Below are positions 44,033 through 52,420 of a stretch of 64,000 bases of DNA, piece by piece. This DNA comes from Membranihabitans maritimus (GTDB lineage: Bacteria > Bacteroidota > Bacteroidia > Chitinophagales > Saprospiraceae). Both the position numbers and the translations under genes were made by a program. Every line of letters starts with the position of its first letter. The stretch's first letter is position 1. The stretch covers positions 124,001 to 188,000 of the forward strand of contig NZ_JAJSLW010000008.1 of assembly GCF_021729145.1 (NCBI RefSeq). Reading direction: 5' to 3'. The notes below the pieces were generated by a model, which worked only from the letters and a program-made list of their open reading frames with translations, searched no databases and was not told the origin of the DNA.

Positions 44033-45637
44033 TTAATTATCCATCTTTTTCAACGCTAATGGAGGGGATATTTTTTGTGTCAATCTTGAAACTATCATTA
44101 TCGTTATCAAACTGGATATCATCGCCAGGGTACGAAACGGAAACATGCTTATACCCTCTTCCATCATCGGATAAGGGAGAAAGGCCGGAATACCCAATGT
44201 GGGATCTCCACCACCAAATCGAAGAACAACAGATACTAGCAATCCTGCTACTGCTCCATATCTATTAGCTTTTTTGTCGAATAGAGCACATACCAGTTGG
44301 GAAAATAAAATGGAGTAAACAAAATCGCTACATAAAGTCCAAAGTGCGTAGACACTTTTTACCTGAAGAGCGATGAGTGTGGCTGAAATACCTGTGATCC
44401 AAATGACTCTTTTGATGATTTTTGATAAATTTTTTGAGCTTACATCCGGTTTGAGCAATGGTCTGTACAAATTCCATGAAAAGAGTGATGAAGCTGATAG
44501 AATAGAGGAATCTACAGATGACATTACAGCAGCAGCAATCGCTCCCAAACCAATAGTGGCTACTACAGGGTTCGTAAGATATCGAACTACATATGGGAGA
44601 GTAAGTGCTGCTTCCTCCGGGGGATTAACTCCAAAATCTGTCCAGGTAACTACATTGCCGATGACTCCTATCATCATAGCAGGTATTGCCGCCAAAAGAC
44701 AAATAAATCCGGCTATTATAGACAACTGCATGGCTACTTTTTCATTTTTTGAAGCGAGTACTCGCTGGAAATATACTTGCCAAGGTATACCGCCGAAAAT
44801 TAATAATAATGCCGTGTCCCACCAATACCAATAAGTGTGCCCCCACTTTTCCTTTTTCCAACCGTCTAGGGGAGGAAATAAATTACTCATTTCACCGTGA
44901 TTGAGTTTGAATTGACTCCATGCTGTGTCCCAGCCACCCACTTTTTCCAGTGCAAATGGAATAACCAAACCCAATCCAATTAATAGAAGAATCATTTGGA
45001 ATACATCGGTAAAAGCTACGGCCCAAAGTCCACCCAAGGCAGTGTATGCGATAGCAATACAAGCAGAAATAATAATAGCAGGTGTGAAATCCATTCCCAG
45101 AACGGTACCGAAAGTTGTACCTAATGCTGTAAGAATAGCAGAAGTCCAAAATAATTCACCTGAAATGGCGGGTAAAGTCAACAGTGCGGAAACTTTCTTG
45201 CCATATCTTTGCTGGATGGGGTCAAGCATGGTCCGAAATCCCATTCTTCTCATTTTCCGGGCGAAAAATAGTCCGCCAATGATTAAACTCATGGCATATC
45301 CCCAGGGAGCCTGAACCCAAACTAGTCCTGAAGAATTTGTATATTCTGCAGCACCGTTGATATAACCACCGCCGACCCAGGTTGCACTCATAGTAAATAC
45401 TGCGACAAACAAGGGCAATGACCTACCCGCCAGCATGACACTGGTTTCACTTTCTTCAGTTTTCATTCCCGCTGCATAGGTTCCAATAAAAAATATGACT
45501 CCGTAAAAGAATATCATGGCCAGGAATCCGGGCCAGTAGACAGGCCTTTCGAGATATTCTAGTATGCCACCGGTGACAAGAAGAATTGTTATGATAAAGA
45601 GTGAGGGAAGGACTTTTTTGATATTCTTTCGGGGCAT
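44033..45637 (-). CDS. Sodium:solute symporter, high-affinity choline transporter-like
   Basis: A 534-residue SSS-family membrane protein with about 13 transmembrane helices. The segment with WVGGGYINGAAEYTNSSG, then LVWVQAPWGYAMSLIIGGL, then MRRMGFRTMLDPIQQRYGKK strongly recalls the animal high-affinity choline transporter CHT1 (SLC5A7), as do FGGIPWQVYFQRVL near residue 285 and the segment MSSVDSSILSASSLFSWN near 368. It lies opposite betBA, so it most likely imports choline with sodium to feed betaine synthesis. The substrate is inferred from these similarities and the context. Confidence 0.85.
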   Translation of the reverse strand: MPRKNIKKVLPSLFIITILLVTGGILEYLERPVYWPGFLAMIFFYGVIFFIGTYAAGMKTEESETSVMLAGRSLPLFVAVFTMSATWVGGGYINGAAEYTNSSGLVWVQAPWGYAMSLIIGGLFFARKMRRMGFRTMLDPIQQRYGKKVSALLTLPAISGELFWTSAILTALGTTFGTVLGMDFTPAIIISACIAIAYTALGGLWAVAFTDVFQMILLLIGLGLVIPFALEKVGGWDTAWSQFKLNHGEMSNLFPPLDGWKKEKWGHTYWYWWDTALLLIFGGIPWQVYFQRVLASKNEKVAMQLSIIAGFICLLAAIPAMMIGVIGNVVTWTDFGVNPPEEAALTLPYVVRYLTNPVVATIGLGAIAAAVMSSVDSSILSASSLFSWNLYRPLLKPDVSSKNLSKIIKRVIWITGISATLIALQVKSVYALWTLCSDFVYSILFSQLVCALFDKKANRYGAVAGLLVSVVLRFGGGDPTLGIPAFLPYPMMEEGISMFPFRTLAMISSLITIMIVSRLTQKISPPLALKKMDN

Positions 45638-45804
45638 AAAGTAAATTCCAATTTTACAAAAAGAAGCACAAAATAATGGGTGATATTCGAAATCCCAAAA
45701 GTCGAAGTTGATTCAATAGCCAAAACACCTATACTGGAGAAAGAAGTTGAAAGGAAAATTCTTTCTTTTTTTAAGTGGGTAAAATAATTTTTTATGATTT
45801 ACTC

Positions 45805-45820
45805 AATAATACGTATTATT
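45805..45820. promoter_or_regulatory. 16-bp perfect palindrome
   Basis: AATAATACGTATTATT is a perfect 16-bp palindrome. A looser copy, CATAATGTGTATTTTT, follows at 45829-45844. It lies about 170 bp upstream of the choline symporter and 270 bp upstream of the mutarotase gene. It could be an AraR operator, but the same motif was not found in front of araR-araB. Confidence 0.45.
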
Positions 45821-45851
45821 ATTAGTTCATAATGTGTATTTTTAACATTTA

Positions 45852-45863
45852 AAACAATTGTTT
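45852..45863. promoter_or_regulatory. 12-bp perfect palindrome
   Basis: AAACAATTGTTT, a perfect 12-bp palindrome 32 bp after the 16-bp one. Candidate operator; sequence unrelated to the first. Confidence 0.3.
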
Positions 45864-45985
45864 ATTATGATTTTGGTTGTAAGTATTTGATTTCCAGCAT
45901 TTATCGGCGGTTAAATAGATTTTTAAAGTTGAAAGATTTTCCTTGATTTTAGAAGAAAAATTTTAAAAAGTGTTCAATAGTAGGG

Positions 45986-45993
45986 TAGTTTTG
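45986..45993 (+). promoter_or_regulatory. Candidate -7 element for the mutarotase-GH2 genes
   Basis: TAGTTTTG matches TAnnTTTG perfectly, about 100 bp before the mutarotase start. A clear -33 TTG at the right spacing is missing, which would suit an activated promoter. Confidence 0.3.
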
Positions 45994-46091
45994 AAATTTA
46001 GACACCAAAATACAAGATCAAATTTTGCTATATATGTTATATTCGGAATCTTTAAATCAATTTTATTTAATTAAAATAATTAAAAAATTGC

Positions 46092-47225
46092 ATGAGAGCA
46101 CATTTATTATACATCCAAGTTTTTATTGTATTAATTACAATTTCGTGTTCAGAAAATTCCGGTATGCAGGTTGAAATAAAGAAATCAAGTTTTGGATCGC
46201 TTCCGAGTGGAAAAGAAGTAATGAAATATACACTGACGAACGCAAATGGAATGGAAGTTAATGTAATAAATTATGGTGGAATTATAACAACATTGAAGGT
46301 TCCTGATAAAAATGGAAAGGTGAAAGATGTGGTTCTGGGTTTCGATGATTTAATGTCTTATGTAGATAATAATCCATATTTTGGTTGTTTGATTGGGAGA
46401 TATGGAAATCGCATAGCAAACGGAAAATTTGATTTGAATGGTGAAACGTATACTCTGGCCCAAAACAATATGGGAAATCACCTTCATGGGGGGATTAAAG
46501 GGTTTGACAAGGTATATTGGGATATTACTGAGCTTGAGAGGAAAGATAGTGCCGGACTTGAAATGAATTATACAAGTCGGGGAGGCGAGGAAGGTTATCC
46601 AGGTGCACTTCATGTGACTGTGCGTTATTTTCTGACTAACGACAATGCGCTGGTCATTGATTACTCGGCAAATACTGATGAAGCCACTATTGTCAATTTA
46701 ACAAATCATACCTATTTTAATCTTTCCGGTGAACCATCAATAAACAATCACAAATTAAAAATACATGCAGGAGAATTTTTACCCGTGGATAGTACGTTAA
46801 TACCTACTGGTGAATTGAGAGATGTGGGTGGTACTCCATTTGATTTTAGAAATTGGAAAGCAGTAGGTGAAGATATAGAAGAAAACAACCGTCAATTGGA
46901 ATTAGGTGGCGGATATGATCATTGTTGGGTATTAGCTCATGCTGATAGGAGCGAGATGGAGTTAGCTGCTGAATTGTCAGATTCGGATTCCGGGATTCTT
47001 ATGCGCGTGTTTACTACGGAGCCAGGAGTGCAATTTTATTCAGGTAATTTTTTGGATGGTTCTTTGGCTGGGAAAATGGGTATGATTTATAACAAAAGGT
47101 CAGGTTTGTGTCTGGAAACCCAACATTTCCCTGATTCTCCCAATCAACCCCAATTCCCATCTGTAGTTTTGAACCCAGGTGAAAAGTATCATTCTAAAAC
47201 TAAATTCCTTTTTAAAACCAATTAA
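46092..47225 (+). CDS. galM: Aldose 1-epimerase (mutarotase) lipoprotein
   Basis: A 377-residue galactose-mutarotase-type enzyme with a lipoprotein signal peptide (lipobox ending at Cys19), so it acts outside the cytoplasm. The GalM signatures are INYGGIITTLKVPD, GRYGNRIANGKF, NHLHGG, and the catalytic-histidine segment NLTNHTYFNLSG near residue 205. The C-terminal EPGVQFYSGNFLDG includes the likely base region. It interconverts anomers of sugars such as arabinose or galactose. It is 6 bp upstream of a GH2 enzyme, with which it probably forms one operon. Confidence 0.92.
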   Translation: MRAHLLYIQVFIVLITISCSENSGMQVEIKKSSFGSLPSGKEVMKYTLTNANGMEVNVINYGGIITTLKVPDKNGKVKDVVLGFDDLMSYVDNNPYFGCLIGRYGNRIANGKFDLNGETYTLAQNNMGNHLHGGIKGFDKVYWDITELERKDSAGLEMNYTSRGGEEGYPGALHVTVRYFLTNDNALVIDYSANTDEATIVNLTNHTYFNLSGEPSINNHKLKIHAGEFLPVDSTLIPTGELRDVGGTPFDFRNWKAVGEDIEENNRQLELGGGYDHCWVLAHADRSEMELAAELSDSDSGILMRVFTTEPGVQFYSGNFLDGSLAGKMGMIYNKRSGLCLETQHFPDSPNQPQFPSVVLNPGEKYHSKTKFLFKTN

Positions 47226-47231
47226 GAATAA

Positions 47232-49061
47232 ATGCGTTTTTTGCAAATACAACAGTTATTCATTTTTCTAATTCTGATATTTTTATTGGGTGAGACAAAA
47301 GGCCAAAACTGGAAAGCTGCCGGCGATAAAATCAAAACAAGATGGGGAGAAAATCTGGATCCTGATAATGTTTTACAGGAATACCCTCGACCGATAATGG
47401 CAAGGGCCGAATGGATGAACCTGAATGGACTCTGGGAGTATGCTATCAAGTCGCAAGGAAGTCCCCAACCCGATGATTTTGATGGAGATATATTAGTTCC
47501 TTTTCCAGTCGAATCAAGCCTTTCAGGAGTGATGGAGTCCCTCGGTAAGGATAAGATTTTGTGGTATGAGAGGGAATTTAATATTCCTGACGAATGGACT
47601 GGACAAAAGATCCTTTTACACTTCGGAGCAGTAGATTGGAAGTGTGAAGTCTGGATAAATGATATCAAGATTGGAGAGCATAGCGGTGGGTACGATCCTT
47701 TTTCATTTACTATTACTCCATACTTGAAGACAGGCAGTCAAAAGTTAACAGTCAAGGTATGGGATCCTACGGACGAAGGACCACAGCCACGTGGTAAACA
47801 GGTGAATGAACCGCATGGGATATGGTATACCCCGGTTTCTGGAATTTGGCAAACGGTATGGCTGGAACCAGTTAATTCGACGTATATTACTGATATCCGT
47901 CAAACGCCGGATATCGATAAAGGAAGCCTGCACTATGGTGTGGTTACAGAGAATGGTAACGATGGTGACTATTTTGAGATTATAGTACATGAGGAAGGGA
48001 CTATTGTAGCGCGTCAAAAGGCAAAAGTCGGAGAATTCCTGGATGTCCCTGTCCCAGAGGCACGTTTATGGTCTCCTGAGATGCCTTTTTTATATAAAAC
48101 GGAAGTAAAATTATTCCGTAATGGTGAAATAGTCGACTACATCGAAAGTTATTTTGCCATGAGAAAGATATCGATGGAAAGGGATGCAAAGGGAATTATA
48201 AGAATGCAACTCAATAATCAAGACTACTTCCAGTTTGGCACCTTGGATCAGGGGTGGTGGCCCGATGGACTATATACGGCACCTAGTGATGAAGCACTGA
48301 GATATGATATTGAAAAGACCAAGGAATTGGGATTCAATATGATTCGGAAGCATGTAAAAGTAGAGCCTGCCAGATGGTATAAGCATTGTGATGAATTGGG
48401 AATGCTGGTATGGCAGGACATGCCCAATGGGGATGAATACCCGAATTGGCAAATGCGGAAATTCTTTGATGGTGAAGAATTAATAAGAAGTACTTATTCC
48501 GAGAAGATTTACAGAAGTGAATGGAAGGAGATTATGGACGATTTTTATAATTATCCAAGCATTGTTGTGTGGGTCCCTTTTAACGAAGGATGGGGACAAT
48601 TCAAGACGAAAGAAATTACAAAATGGACAAAAAATTACGATCCGTCCCGTTTAGTCAATTCTGCAAGCGGAGGAAATCATTTTCTAATGACAGGAGATAT
48701 AATGGATTTGCACCATTATCCTAATCCGGAAATGTATTTGTACGATGCACAGCGTACGAATGTCCTTGGGGAGTATGGAGGAATTGGTCTGGTGATGAAA
48801 GAACATCTTTGGGATACTGAAAAGAGAAATTGGGGATATGTACAATATAAGTCATCAGAAGAGGTAACAGATGAATATATTAAATTTGGAAATGAATTAA
48901 TTGATCTGGTAAAATCAGGGTTTTCCGGAGCTATATACACCCAGACTACTGACGTGGAAGGGGAAGTCAACGGCTTGATGACATACGATCGCAAAAAGGT
49001 GAAGGTCGATCCTGAAAAAATATATAAGATTAATAAGGAGATTATTAATACATTAAAATAA
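47232..49061 (+). CDS. Glycoside hydrolase family 2 enzyme
   Basis: A 609-residue exported GH2 enzyme. A signal peptide (about 1-21) is followed by a sugar-binding beta-sandwich (about 50-210, LWYEREFNIPDEWTG and HSGGYDPFSFTITPYL), an immunoglobulin-like domain (about 215-310), and a TIM barrel. The likely acid/base Glu is in VPFNEGWGQF near residue 450, and the likely nucleophile Glu in VLGEYGGIG near 515. Substrate may be a beta-galactoside, beta-arabinopyranoside or beta-glucuronide; the context with mutarotase and arabinose genes favours the first two. The C-terminal extra domains of long GH2 enzymes are absent. Confidence 0.88.
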   Translation: MRFLQIQQLFIFLILIFLLGETKGQNWKAAGDKIKTRWGENLDPDNVLQEYPRPIMARAEWMNLNGLWEYAIKSQGSPQPDDFDGDILVPFPVESSLSGVMESLGKDKILWYEREFNIPDEWTGQKILLHFGAVDWKCEVWINDIKIGEHSGGYDPFSFTITPYLKTGSQKLTVKVWDPTDEGPQPRGKQVNEPHGIWYTPVSGIWQTVWLEPVNSTYITDIRQTPDIDKGSLHYGVVTENGNDGDYFEIIVHEEGTIVARQKAKVGEFLDVPVPEARLWSPEMPFLYKTEVKLFRNGEIVDYIESYFAMRKISMERDAKGIIRMQLNNQDYFQFGTLDQGWWPDGLYTAPSDEALRYDIEKTKELGFNMIRKHVKVEPARWYKHCDELGMLVWQDMPNGDEYPNWQMRKFFDGEELIRSTYSEKIYRSEWKEIMDDFYNYPSIVVWVPFNEGWGQFKTKEITKWTKNYDPSRLVNSASGGNHFLMTGDIMDLHHYPNPEMYLYDAQRTNVLGEYGGIGLVMKEHLWDTEKRNWGYVQYKSSEEVTDEYIKFGNELIDLVKSGFSGAIYTQTTDVEGEVNGLMTYDRKKVKVDPEKIYKINKEIINTLK

Positions 49062-49218
49062 CTCCTCTTGAAAAATACTACATAAGATCATGTTTAAAAA
49101 TGAATGTATGTGGAGAAAAGGACCGAATGTATTTTATTCTTGGTTTGATTAGTTGTTGAATGTTTTGCATTTGATTTCAAAATCAGGTCTGGCTTGAATA
49201 TAATTTATTCCTTTTTAC

Positions 49219-49231
49219 TTTCACTGTGAAA
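49219..49231. promoter_or_regulatory. 13-bp palindrome upstream of the NUDIX regulator
   Basis: TTTCACTGTGAAA, a perfect odd palindrome 62 bp before the regulator's start codon. Possible autoregulatory operator. Confidence 0.3.
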
Positions 49232-49292
49232 TTGTAAGCAGGTTTTAAATCACTGGCATTTTAGAAAAAATTTGAAATGGTTGTAAGATAAA

Positions 49293-49997
49293 ATGAATAA
49301 GTACGAGAATCAAACAAAAATGTTGGTGGCGGTGGATTGTGTCATTGTAGGGTTTAATGGCACGGAAATGAAACTCCTGGTCATCAAGCGGGGATTTGAG
49401 CCTGAAAAGGGGAAATGGAGTTTAATGGGGGGATTTGTCCAGGAAAATGAAAGCTTTAGCAGGGCTGCCAATCGGATATTGTATTCGTTGACTGGTCTTA
49501 GAGGTATCTACCTGGAACAACTTCATGCCTACGGTAATCCAGAAAGGGATCCCGTAGAAAGAACTATTTCCGTAGCTTATTTTGCCCTTGTGGATATTAC
49601 ACAATACGAAAGACAGTTGAGTAAAGACTACAAAGCAGAATGGAAATCTTTGAAGAATTTACCTGATTTGATATTTGACCATAACAGAATGGTAGATAAG
49701 GCCCGTCAGGAGATAAAATATAAAGCTGCAAACCATCCGATTTTATTTGAACTTTTACCTGATAAATTTACTATCCCACAACTTCAGAACTTATACGAAT
49801 CGATTTATGAAGTAGAGTTTGACCGGAGGAATTTTAGCAGGAAAGTATTATCTACAAAATTACTTATAAAGACCGCTGAAAAAGATAAATCAAATTCCAA
49901 GAAGGGGGCATATTACTATAAATTGGATAATGAGAGATATGCTGAAAAGTTCAGGGCATTCTTAAGTATAATCCCGAATCCTGATAAAATTATATAA
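49293..49997 (+). CDS. araR: NUDIX-family transcriptional regulator of arabinose use (AraR type)
   Basis: A 234-residue regulator with a NUDIX domain (about 8-145) and a C-terminal winged helix (about 155-230, FTIPQLQNLYESIYEVEFDR). In the NUDIX box at residues 46-69, the catalytic REUXEE is replaced (R-I-L-Y-S-L), so the domain should bind a sugar ligand without hydrolysis. This matches the Bacteroidota AraR regulators of arabinose use. It is followed 25 bp later by araB and then araD, a symporter gene and araA. DNA binding is probably relieved by L-arabinose. Confidence 0.87.
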   Translation: MNKYENQTKMLVAVDCVIVGFNGTEMKLLVIKRGFEPEKGKWSLMGGFVQENESFSRAANRILYSLTGLRGIYLEQLHAYGNPERDPVERTISVAYFALVDITQYERQLSKDYKAEWKSLKNLPDLIFDHNRMVDKARQEIKYKAANHPILFELLPDKFTIPQLQNLYESIYEVEFDRRNFSRKVLSTKLLIKTAEKDKSNSKKGAYYYKLDNERYAEKFRAFLSIIPNPDKII

Positions 49998-50022
49998 ATA
50001 AAACTACTTTGATAGAGAGTTT

Positions 50023-51693
50023 ATGGGAGATATAAAAAATTGTGTTTTCGGAATCGACTTTGGAACGGATTCAGTAAGGGGGCTTCTGGTAGATTGTGAG
50101 AATGGTAATGTGATTTCTCAAGCAATATTCGAGTATCCCCGTTGGAAGGAAGGGAGATATTGCGATTCAGTAAAAAATCAATTTCGCCAACATCCTCTTG
50201 ATTATATGGAGGGACTGGAGTATGTGATACGGCAATGTCTTTTGCCTGCTCCCGAATTAGCCGATTCGGTAAAAGGAATATCTATTGATACAACCGGTTC
50301 CACTCCTGTAGCAGTTGACAGGACAGGAACACCCCTTGCCTTACTTCCGCGTTTTGAGAATGATCCCGATGCCATGTTTATACTTTGGAAAGACCATACG
50401 GCTATTAAGGAAGCGGCAGAAATAAATGAGGCTGCATCTGTAAGTGAAGTCGATTATACTAAATATGTCGGTGGTATATACTCCTCGGAATGGTTTTGGG
50501 CTAAAATATTGAAGACTATTCGGTCTAATCCCGAGGTAAGAGACTATGCGTTTAGTTGGGTTGAACATTGTGATTGGATTACGTTTTTGTTGACAGGAGG
50601 TGATGACATATCGAAAATGAAGAGAAGTCGATGTGCTGCCGGTCATAAGGCCATGTGGCATAGAGAATTCGGAGGATTGCCTCCCAATTCCTTTTTTGCA
50701 TCCATTGATCCCCTGTTGGATGGTTTGGTAGATCGATTGTTCCAGGAGACTGTTACCTCGGAAAAGTCTGCTGGTAATTTATCTGAAAAATGGGCCCGTA
50801 TATTGGGGTTAAGTACCGATGTGCATGTTGGTATAGGTGCTTTTGATGCGCATATGGGTGCGGTAGGAGGACAGGTAGAGCCATATTATCTCAGTAAAGT
50901 AATGGGAACTTCAACATGTGATATACTGATTGCACCCATGGAGGAAAATGAAAAACTGGTCCGAGGTATATGTGGGCAGGTAGACGGATCAGTAATTCCG
51001 GGATTTTTGGGAATGGAGGCAGGGCAATCGGGATTTGGTGATATTTATGCCTGGTTCCGTGATGTCATAGGATTTGGTGTTGCGAAATTTATTGAGGAAA
51101 TGGATTTGTTGAGTAGTGAAGCAAAATACCAATTAAAGAAAGAAACGTATGATAAATTATTGATCCAATTGTCTGAAGATGCTTCCGTCATTGAACCTGG
51201 AGCCAATGGTATATTATCCCTGGATTGGATGAATGGGAGAAGGACCCCGGATGCTAATCAGGAATTAAAAGGTTGGATATCAAACTTAAACCTGGCCAGT
51301 GACGCACCCGCAATATTTAGATCTTTGGTAGAATCTACCTGCTATGGAGCTCGCCGAATTGTTGAGAGGTTTGAAAATGAAGGCGTCCCAATAAAAGGGC
51401 TGATTGGACTTGGTGGGGTAGCCAAGAAATCGCCATTTATCATGCAAATAATGGCTGATGTTATGAATCGGCCGATTCGAATAGCAAAAGAAGAGCAAAC
51501 CTGTGCTATGGGTGCTGCGATGTTTGCCGCTACTGCTTCGGGCGTTTACAATAATGTACTGGAAGCAATGGAAAAAATGGGTTCCGGTTTTGAAACGGAA
51601 TTTGTACCTGACCCCCAAAATGCTTATCGCTATGAAAAACTATATGCTCAATATGTGAAAATGGCAGATTTTGTAGAAGAAAAGTTTTATTAA
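50023..51693 (+). CDS. araB: L-ribulokinase
   Basis: A 556-residue FGGY-family kinase of the ribulokinase type. The N-terminal motif FGIDFGTDSVRGLLVD, the segment GIGAFDAHMGAVGGQ near residue 265, MGTSTCDILI near 295 and the C-terminal GLIGLGGVAKKSPFIMQIMA are as in AraB. It phosphorylates L-ribulose to L-ribulose-5-phosphate. It starts 25 bp after araR, and its stop overlaps the araD start by one base (TAATG). Confidence 0.95.
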   Translation: MGDIKNCVFGIDFGTDSVRGLLVDCENGNVISQAIFEYPRWKEGRYCDSVKNQFRQHPLDYMEGLEYVIRQCLLPAPELADSVKGISIDTTGSTPVAVDRTGTPLALLPRFENDPDAMFILWKDHTAIKEAAEINEAASVSEVDYTKYVGGIYSSEWFWAKILKTIRSNPEVRDYAFSWVEHCDWITFLLTGGDDISKMKRSRCAAGHKAMWHREFGGLPPNSFFASIDPLLDGLVDRLFQETVTSEKSAGNLSEKWARILGLSTDVHVGIGAFDAHMGAVGGQVEPYYLSKVMGTSTCDILIAPMEENEKLVRGICGQVDGSVIPGFLGMEAGQSGFGDIYAWFRDVIGFGVAKFIEEMDLLSSEAKYQLKKETYDKLLIQLSEDASVIEPGANGILSLDWMNGRRTPDANQELKGWISNLNLASDAPAIFRSLVESTCYGARRIVERFENEGVPIKGLIGLGGVAKKSPFIMQIMADVMNRPIRIAKEEQTCAMGAAMFAATASGVYNNVLEAMEKMGSGFETEFVPDPQNAYRYEKLYAQYVKMADFVEEKFY

Positions 51694-52391
51694 TGAATTT
51701 TGACGAAATAAGGTATGAAGCCTATAAGGCTAATATGGCTCTTAAATCCAATGGGTTGGTAATAGCTACCTTTGGTAATGCAAGTGCCGCAGACCATAAT
51801 CGTAGAGTCTTTGCTATTAAACCAAGTGGTGTCCCTTATGAAGAATTGTCTCCTGAAAATATGGTGATAGTTGACTTTGATGGAAAAGTAATAGAAGGGG
51901 AGTTGAGACCCTCTTCGGATACACTGACCCATGCTGTTTTGTATACGGAATGGGAAGGAATTGGTGGAGTGGTACATACACATTCTACCTATGCTACTGC
52001 CTGGGCACAGTCGCAAAAGGATGTACCTATCCTTGGGACTACCCACGCAGATCATTTGGTAGTTGATATTCCATGTGCGCCCGTTATGAGTGATGAAATG
52101 ATAGCCGGGGACTACGAACGAATGACCGGTTACCAGATAACCCAATCTCTGGCGGAACGAAATCTTGACCCGAAAGACGTTGAAATGATCCTCGTCTCTA
52201 ATCATGCGCCTTTTACCTGGGGTGCTACAGTAAGTAAAGCTGTCTACAACAGTATCATTTGCGAGGAAATATCCAAAATGGCATTTATTACACGGCAAAT
52301 TAATCCTGATGCACAAAAGTTGAAAGAAGGGCTCATTAATAAACATTATGAGCGAAAGCACGGTCCCAATTCTTACTACGGACAAGACTGA
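51693..52391 (+). CDS. araD: L-ribulose-5-phosphate 4-epimerase
   Basis: A 232-residue class II aldolase-family enzyme that converts L-ribulose-5-phosphate into D-xylulose-5-phosphate. FGNASAADHNRRVFAIKPSG is close to the start, the zinc-binding histidines are in VVHTHSTYATAWAQ near residue 95, and the third zinc ligand in SNHAPFTWG near 170. Its start overlaps the araB stop. Full length compared with E. coli AraD. Confidence 0.95.
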   Translation: MNFDEIRYEAYKANMALKSNGLVIATFGNASAADHNRRVFAIKPSGVPYEELSPENMVIVDFDGKVIEGELRPSSDTLTHAVLYTEWEGIGGVVHTHSTYATAWAQSQKDVPILGTTHADHLVVDIPCAPVMSDEMIAGDYERMTGYQITQSLAERNLDPKDVEMILVSNHAPFTWGATVSKAVYNSIICEEISKMAFITRQINPDAQKLKEGLINKHYERKHGPNSYYGQD

Positions 52392-52420
52392 CAACTATGA
52401 AATTATAAATACAATACAGG

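Larger units (their letters stand above)
45638..46091. other. Non-coding region between divergent choline symporter and arabinose cluster
   Basis: About 450 bp of very AT-rich DNA with no convincing open reading frame. It holds two perfect palindromes (45805-45820 and 45852-45863) and a plus-strand -7 element (45986-45993), so it is a regulatory region for one or both neighbours. Confidence 0.5.

Noticed and set aside
47222-47668. A 148-codon minus-strand open frame opposite the GH2 start
   Set aside because: Overlaps the signal peptide and sugar-binding domain of a clear GH2 gene; no protein-like pattern.
51690-52394. A 234-codon open frame on the minus strand exactly opposite araD
   Set aside because: It is the mirror of a highly conserved gene, has no domain-like pattern and is rich in Cys, His and Arg, as expected for an antisense shadow.
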